Origin: Candidatus Methylacidiphilales bacterium
GTDB lineage: Bacteria; Verrucomicrobiota; Verrucomicrobiia; Methylacidiphilales; CAZTYG01
Reading direction: 5' to 3'
Length of the DNA: 64,000 bases
Assembly: GCA_033875315.1 (NCBI GenBank)
Contig: JANRJG010000003.1
Location: 186,001 to 250,000 of the forward strand
Shown: positions 61,205-64,000 of the stretch, piece after piece
Numbering within the stretch: the stretch's first letter is position 1
Layout of the letters: each line of letters opens with the position of its first letter
The notes under the pieces: model-generated
Told to the model about the DNA's origin: nothing
Seen by the model: only the letters and a program-made list of their open reading frames with translations
The model's database searches: none
Program-made: the position numbers and the translations under genes

Positions 61205-62329
61205 TCAGACGTTGAAGCGGAATTCCATCACGTCGCCATCTTTGACAGTGTATTCCTTGCCCTCGATGCGCAGCTTGCCGGCCTCACGGGCTTTGGCGTA
61301 GGAACCAAGCGAAGCCAGGTCGTCGTAGGCCACAGTCTCCGCGGCGATGAATCCGCGTTCGAAATCGGTGTGGATCACACCGGCCGCCGCCGGGGCCTTG
61401 TCGCCGACATGGATGGTCCAGGCCCGGGTTTCTTTCTCGCCGGTGGTGAAATAAGTCCTCAGTCCGAGCAGATGGTAAACGGAACGGATGAGCGCACCCA
61501 CGCCCGACTCGACCACCCCGAGATCATGCAGGTAGGCCGCGGCCTCTTCCGGGGTCAGGTCCATGAGTTCGGCCTCAATCTGCGCACTGATGATGACCGA
61601 CTCGGCCCCGAGGTGGTCCTTGCAATACTGCTCGACCGCCGCCACGCGTTTGCCGGTCTCGGTGTCGCGGCGCCCGGCGGTCACCTCCGGCAGGTCGCTT
61701 TCCTTGACATTGCAGGCGAACAATGTGGGCTTGGAGGTGAGGAGGTAGAAGTGCTTGGCCACCGCCCGCTCGTCTTCACTCAAATCACAGGTCAAGGCGG
61801 GCTTGCCTCTGTTGAGGTGCGGCTCGAGTTTTTCCAACACAGCGATTTCCGCCTTGGCCACCTTGTCACCGGAACGGGCATTCTTGGCCGTCTTGTCCTT
61901 GCGCTTCTGCACGGCATCCAGATCACAGAGCACGAGTTCGGTCAGGATGACTTCGATGTCACGCAGGGGATCGACGGTGCCGGAGACGTGGTGGATGTCG
62001 GCATCCTCGAAGCAGCGGACCACTTGGATGATGGCATCCACCTCGCGGATGTGGGCCAAAAATTTGTTGCCCAAGCCCTCGCCCTGGCTGGCTCCCTTGA
62101 CCAGGCCGGCGATGTCGACCATCTCGATGGCGGCGGGGATGAGTTTTTGCGAACCGGATATTTTTGAAAGGACGGCCAGGCGGGCATCGGGAACGGTGAC
62201 CACACCCACATTGGGCTCGATGGTGCAGAAGGGGTAGTTGGCCGCCTCGGCCTTGCGCGTCCGGGTGACCGCGTTGAAGAGGGTGCTTTTCCCGACGTTG
62301 GGAAGTCCGACAATGCCTGCGCGCAACAT
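61205..62329 (-). CDS. ychF: YchF/OLA1 GTPase-like ATPase
   Basis: The 374-residue protein has the P-loop GIVGLPNVGKSTLFNAVT, the switch II MVDIAGLVKGASQGEGLGNKF and, in the place of the GTPase NKxD, NVKESDL, which explains ATP preference in this family. A coiled-coil central part and the C-terminal TGS domain (GKLRIEGKEYTVKDGDVMEF) complete it. It binds ribosomes and is linked with translation and stress control. It is convergent with infA. Confidence 0.97.
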   Translation of the reverse strand: MLRAGIVGLPNVGKSTLFNAVTRTRKAEAANYPFCTIEPNVGVVTVPDARLAVLSKISGSQKLIPAAIEMVDIAGLVKGASQGEGLGNKFLAHIREVDAIIQVVRCFEDADIHHVSGTVDPLRDIEVILTELVLCDLDAVQKRKDKTAKNARSGDKVAKAEIAVLEKLEPHLNRGKPALTCDLSEDERAVAKHFYLLTSKPTLFACNVKESDLPEVTAGRRDTETGKRVAAVEQYCKDHLGAESVIISAQIEAELMDLTPEEAAAYLHDLGVVESGVGALIRSVYHLLGLRTYFTTGEKETRAWTIHVGDKAPAAAGVIHTDFERGFIAAETVAYDDLASLGSYAKAREAGKLRIEGKEYTVKDGDVMEFRFNV

Positions 62330-62448
62330 AAGGCGAAGGAGTTAAGCGGAAACCGGGCGGGGGCGAAACAAAAAAGGCAGGGCGGATGGAACAGAAGGAA
62401 ACAAAGATAAGAAAGCAAGGCAGAGATGGGTTACTGCCGGATGATGTA

Positions 62449-62516
62449 TAGCCACGAACATCAGTTCGTGTATTGCGGAAAGGGAAGGGACCAAAAGAAC
62501 GGATGTTCCTGGCTAC
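62449..62516. repeat. Inverted-repeat element with TAGCCA-GAACATC arms
   Basis: The left arm TAGCCACGAACATCAGTTC and the right arm GAACGGATGTTCCTGGCTA are near-complementary, separated by about 30 bases. It lies in the 268-base gap between ychF and amt. It may be a REP-type element. Confidence 0.6.
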
Positions 62517-62597
62517 AACACTTATGTCAGCACAGCCTCCGGCTTTCAGCCCCCACTTAAAACTTAATTCTTAAAACTTAAAACTCGCCCACCCCCA

Positions 62598-64000
62598 TCA
62601 CCCCCGTCCGGGGGGAGGCACGATGGCAGGGGCGGCCACCATGGTCCGTTGGACAGGCAATGAGGTCACCAGATCGGGCGGATAGGCCTCGGAGGACATT
62701 TCGCTCAGGTCCATACCTTCCACCTGCTGGATGTCGGTGGCGCGGTTGCCGAGGGTCTTCTCCAAAATCATGAAGGTGGTGTAGCCCATGATCCCGACCG
62801 CGACCACGCAGGTCACAGTGCCGATGACTTGGGCCACGAACTGGCCGCCATCGCCGTAGAAAAGTCCGGCCACGTTGCCGTCCACTCCGTTGAATCCGGC
62901 GCCGTATTTGCCGTTGGCAAAGAGACCTAGGGCCAGAACGCCCCAAGCCCCATTGAACCCGTGGACCGAGACCGCGCCCACCGGGTCGTCGATGCGCCAT
63001 TTTTCCTCAACGATGTAGGCGGCAAAGACCACCAAAACCCCGGCAACCAGTCCGATAAACACAGCGGCCCAGGAATCGACGAAGGCGCAGGGTGCGGTGA
63101 TGGCGACGAGGCCGGCCAACATCCCGTTGCACATGAAGCTGGGGTCGGGTTTGGAAAAACGGATCCAGGTGGTGATCATGCCGGTCAGAGCTCCGGCGGC
63201 CGAAGCCAGCATGGTGTTCACCGCGATGACCCCGATTTGAACATCCATCCCGGCGAGGGTGGAGCCGGCGTTGAAGCCGAACCAACCGAAGGCGAGGATG
63301 AACGTGCCGATCACACCCATGGGGATGTTGTGACCGGGGATAGGGTTGGCCGTGCCATCGGCGTTGTACTTCCCTACCCGCGGACCGAGGATATAGGCGC
63401 CGACCAGAGCCAGCGTGCCCCCGCACAGGTGGACCACCGACGAACCGGCAAAGTCGACATGGCCATGGCCCAAGCCGAAGTTCTTGCCCAAAGCTGCCAA
63501 CCACCCCCCACCCCAGACCCAACCGGCATAGAGCGGGTAGATAAGGGCGCCCACGACGAAGGCATAAACGACAAAGGGCATAAATTTCCACCGCTCAGCC
63601 ATCGCTCCGGTCGGAACCGTGGCCGTGGTGTCCATGAACACCATCTGGAAAAGAAAAAGGCTGAAGATTGCCCCGGAAAACATCTCGGGCGGGAGGCAAA
63701 ACCCGGATAGCCCGGCGATCTGGAAGGTTTTTCCGAACAGGTCGAAGGCCAAAGCTTTATTGAGATTCTGGGCAATGTCGGGACCGAGCGTCGCGACCGC
63801 TCCGGCGGAGGTTTCCGCTGCCGTGCCTCCCATTTGTATGGCAAATCCACACACCCAGTAACCCAGCATGGCCAGTCCGTAGACCATGAAATTCATCGAC
63901 ATGGTGTGGGCGGCATTTTTGGCCCGGGTGAAACCGGTTTCCACCGCGGCGAATCCCGCCTGCATGAACATGACCAAGAAGCCGCATAGGAGGGTCCACA
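62598..64000 (-). CDS. amt: Ammonium transporter (partial, 5' end beyond window)
   Basis: The frame is open to the right window edge, so the start is missing; at least 467 residues are present. The sequence shows VMFMQAGFAAVETGFTRAKN, FAGSSVVHLCGGTLALVGA, and the pore motif region MGVIGTFILAFGWFGFNAGS, all of the Amt/Rh family. The pore His pair can be placed in SSVVHLCGG and VSVHGFNGAWG. It moves ammonium across the inner membrane. After the last helix a tail of about 45 residues ends in APAIVPPPGRG. No glnK gene follows in the visible downstream gap. Confidence 0.95.
   Translation of the reverse strand, partial: WTLLCGFLVMFMQAGFAAVETGFTRAKNAAHTMSMNFMVYGLAMLGYWVCGFAIQMGGTAAETSAGAVATLGPDIAQNLNKALAFDLFGKTFQIAGLSGFCLPPEMFSGAIFSLFLFQMVFMDTTATVPTGAMAERWKFMPFVVYAFVVGALIYPLYAGWVWGGGWLAALGKNFGLGHGHVDFAGSSVVHLCGGTLALVGAYILGPRVGKYNADGTANPIPGHNIPMGVIGTFILAFGWFGFNAGSTLAGMDVQIGVIAVNTMLASAAGALTGMITTWIRFSKPDPSFMCNGMLAGLVAITAPCAFVDSWAAVFIGLVAGVLVVFAAYIVEEKWRIDDPVGAVSVHGFNGAWGVLALGLFANGKYGAGFNGVDGNVAGLFYGDGGQFVAQVIGTVTCVVAVGIMGYTTFMILEKTLGNRATDIQQVEGMDLSEMSSEAYPPDLVTSLPVQRTMVAAPAIVPPPGRG

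Overview
The window looks like a chromosomal segment of a Verrucomicrobiota bacterium. The taxonomic clues are a four-gene pseudopilin cassette of the kind first named in Verrucomicrobium and Chthoniobacter (Verru_Chthon), a PEP-CTERM/autotransporter-strand protein with an exosortase, several Tat- and Sec-exported glycosidases and sulfatases, a complete tol-pal cluster and an LPS-core gene pair (so a Gram-negative envelope). The assignment is inferred from gene content, not from a marker-gene tree.

Positions 1-32650 (minus strand, read right to left) hold one long run of tightly packed genes. It opens with the pseudopilin cassette B-C-D-A (32644-26876). Three bases later it continues into a polysaccharide utilisation locus: sulfatase, two tandem GH128-like enzymes, an SGNH esterase, an AraC-type regulator, a GH9-like enzyme, an ExuT-like MFS transporter, a second sulfatase, an FAD-dependent oxidoreductase, a GH116 enzyme, an exported RbsD/FucU-like mutarotase, GH29, GH16, GH43, GH29, GH50-like and GH2 (glucuronidase-like) enzymes, and a second ExuT-like transporter cut by the window edge. 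Together they suggest extracellular or periplasmic breakdown of a sulfated glycan rich in fucose and galactose and bearing uronic acid, with MFS uptake of the released sugars or uronates. The substrate itself is inferred.

Positions 32650-43870 are an accessory, repeat-rich stretch. It has a PEP-CTERM surface protein with an intrinsic terminator, a GH35 beta-galactosidase gene broken by an in-frame TAA, an IS630-family element inserted exactly in the stop codon of that gene, a lone pseudopilin, an exosortase with its Cys/Arg/His triad, and small conserved genes (yjbQ, a DUF3820 protein, xth). Palindromic MITE-like elements are scattered here, with ends resembling the IS630 terminal repeat.

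Positions 43870-64000 are mostly housekeeping: a giant TPR protein, a beta-hydroxyacid dehydrogenase homologue, infC (AUU start)-rpmI-rplT-pheS, tRNA-Tyr with a duplicated 3' end, a MuiA-like protein, tolQ-tolR-tolA-tolB-pal, waaF (split by a heptanucleotide repeat and possibly phase-variable), a family 2 glycosyltransferase, murJ, infA, ychF and a partial amt. Several of these genes carry a recurring CTTCGCG-rich leader just before the start codon.
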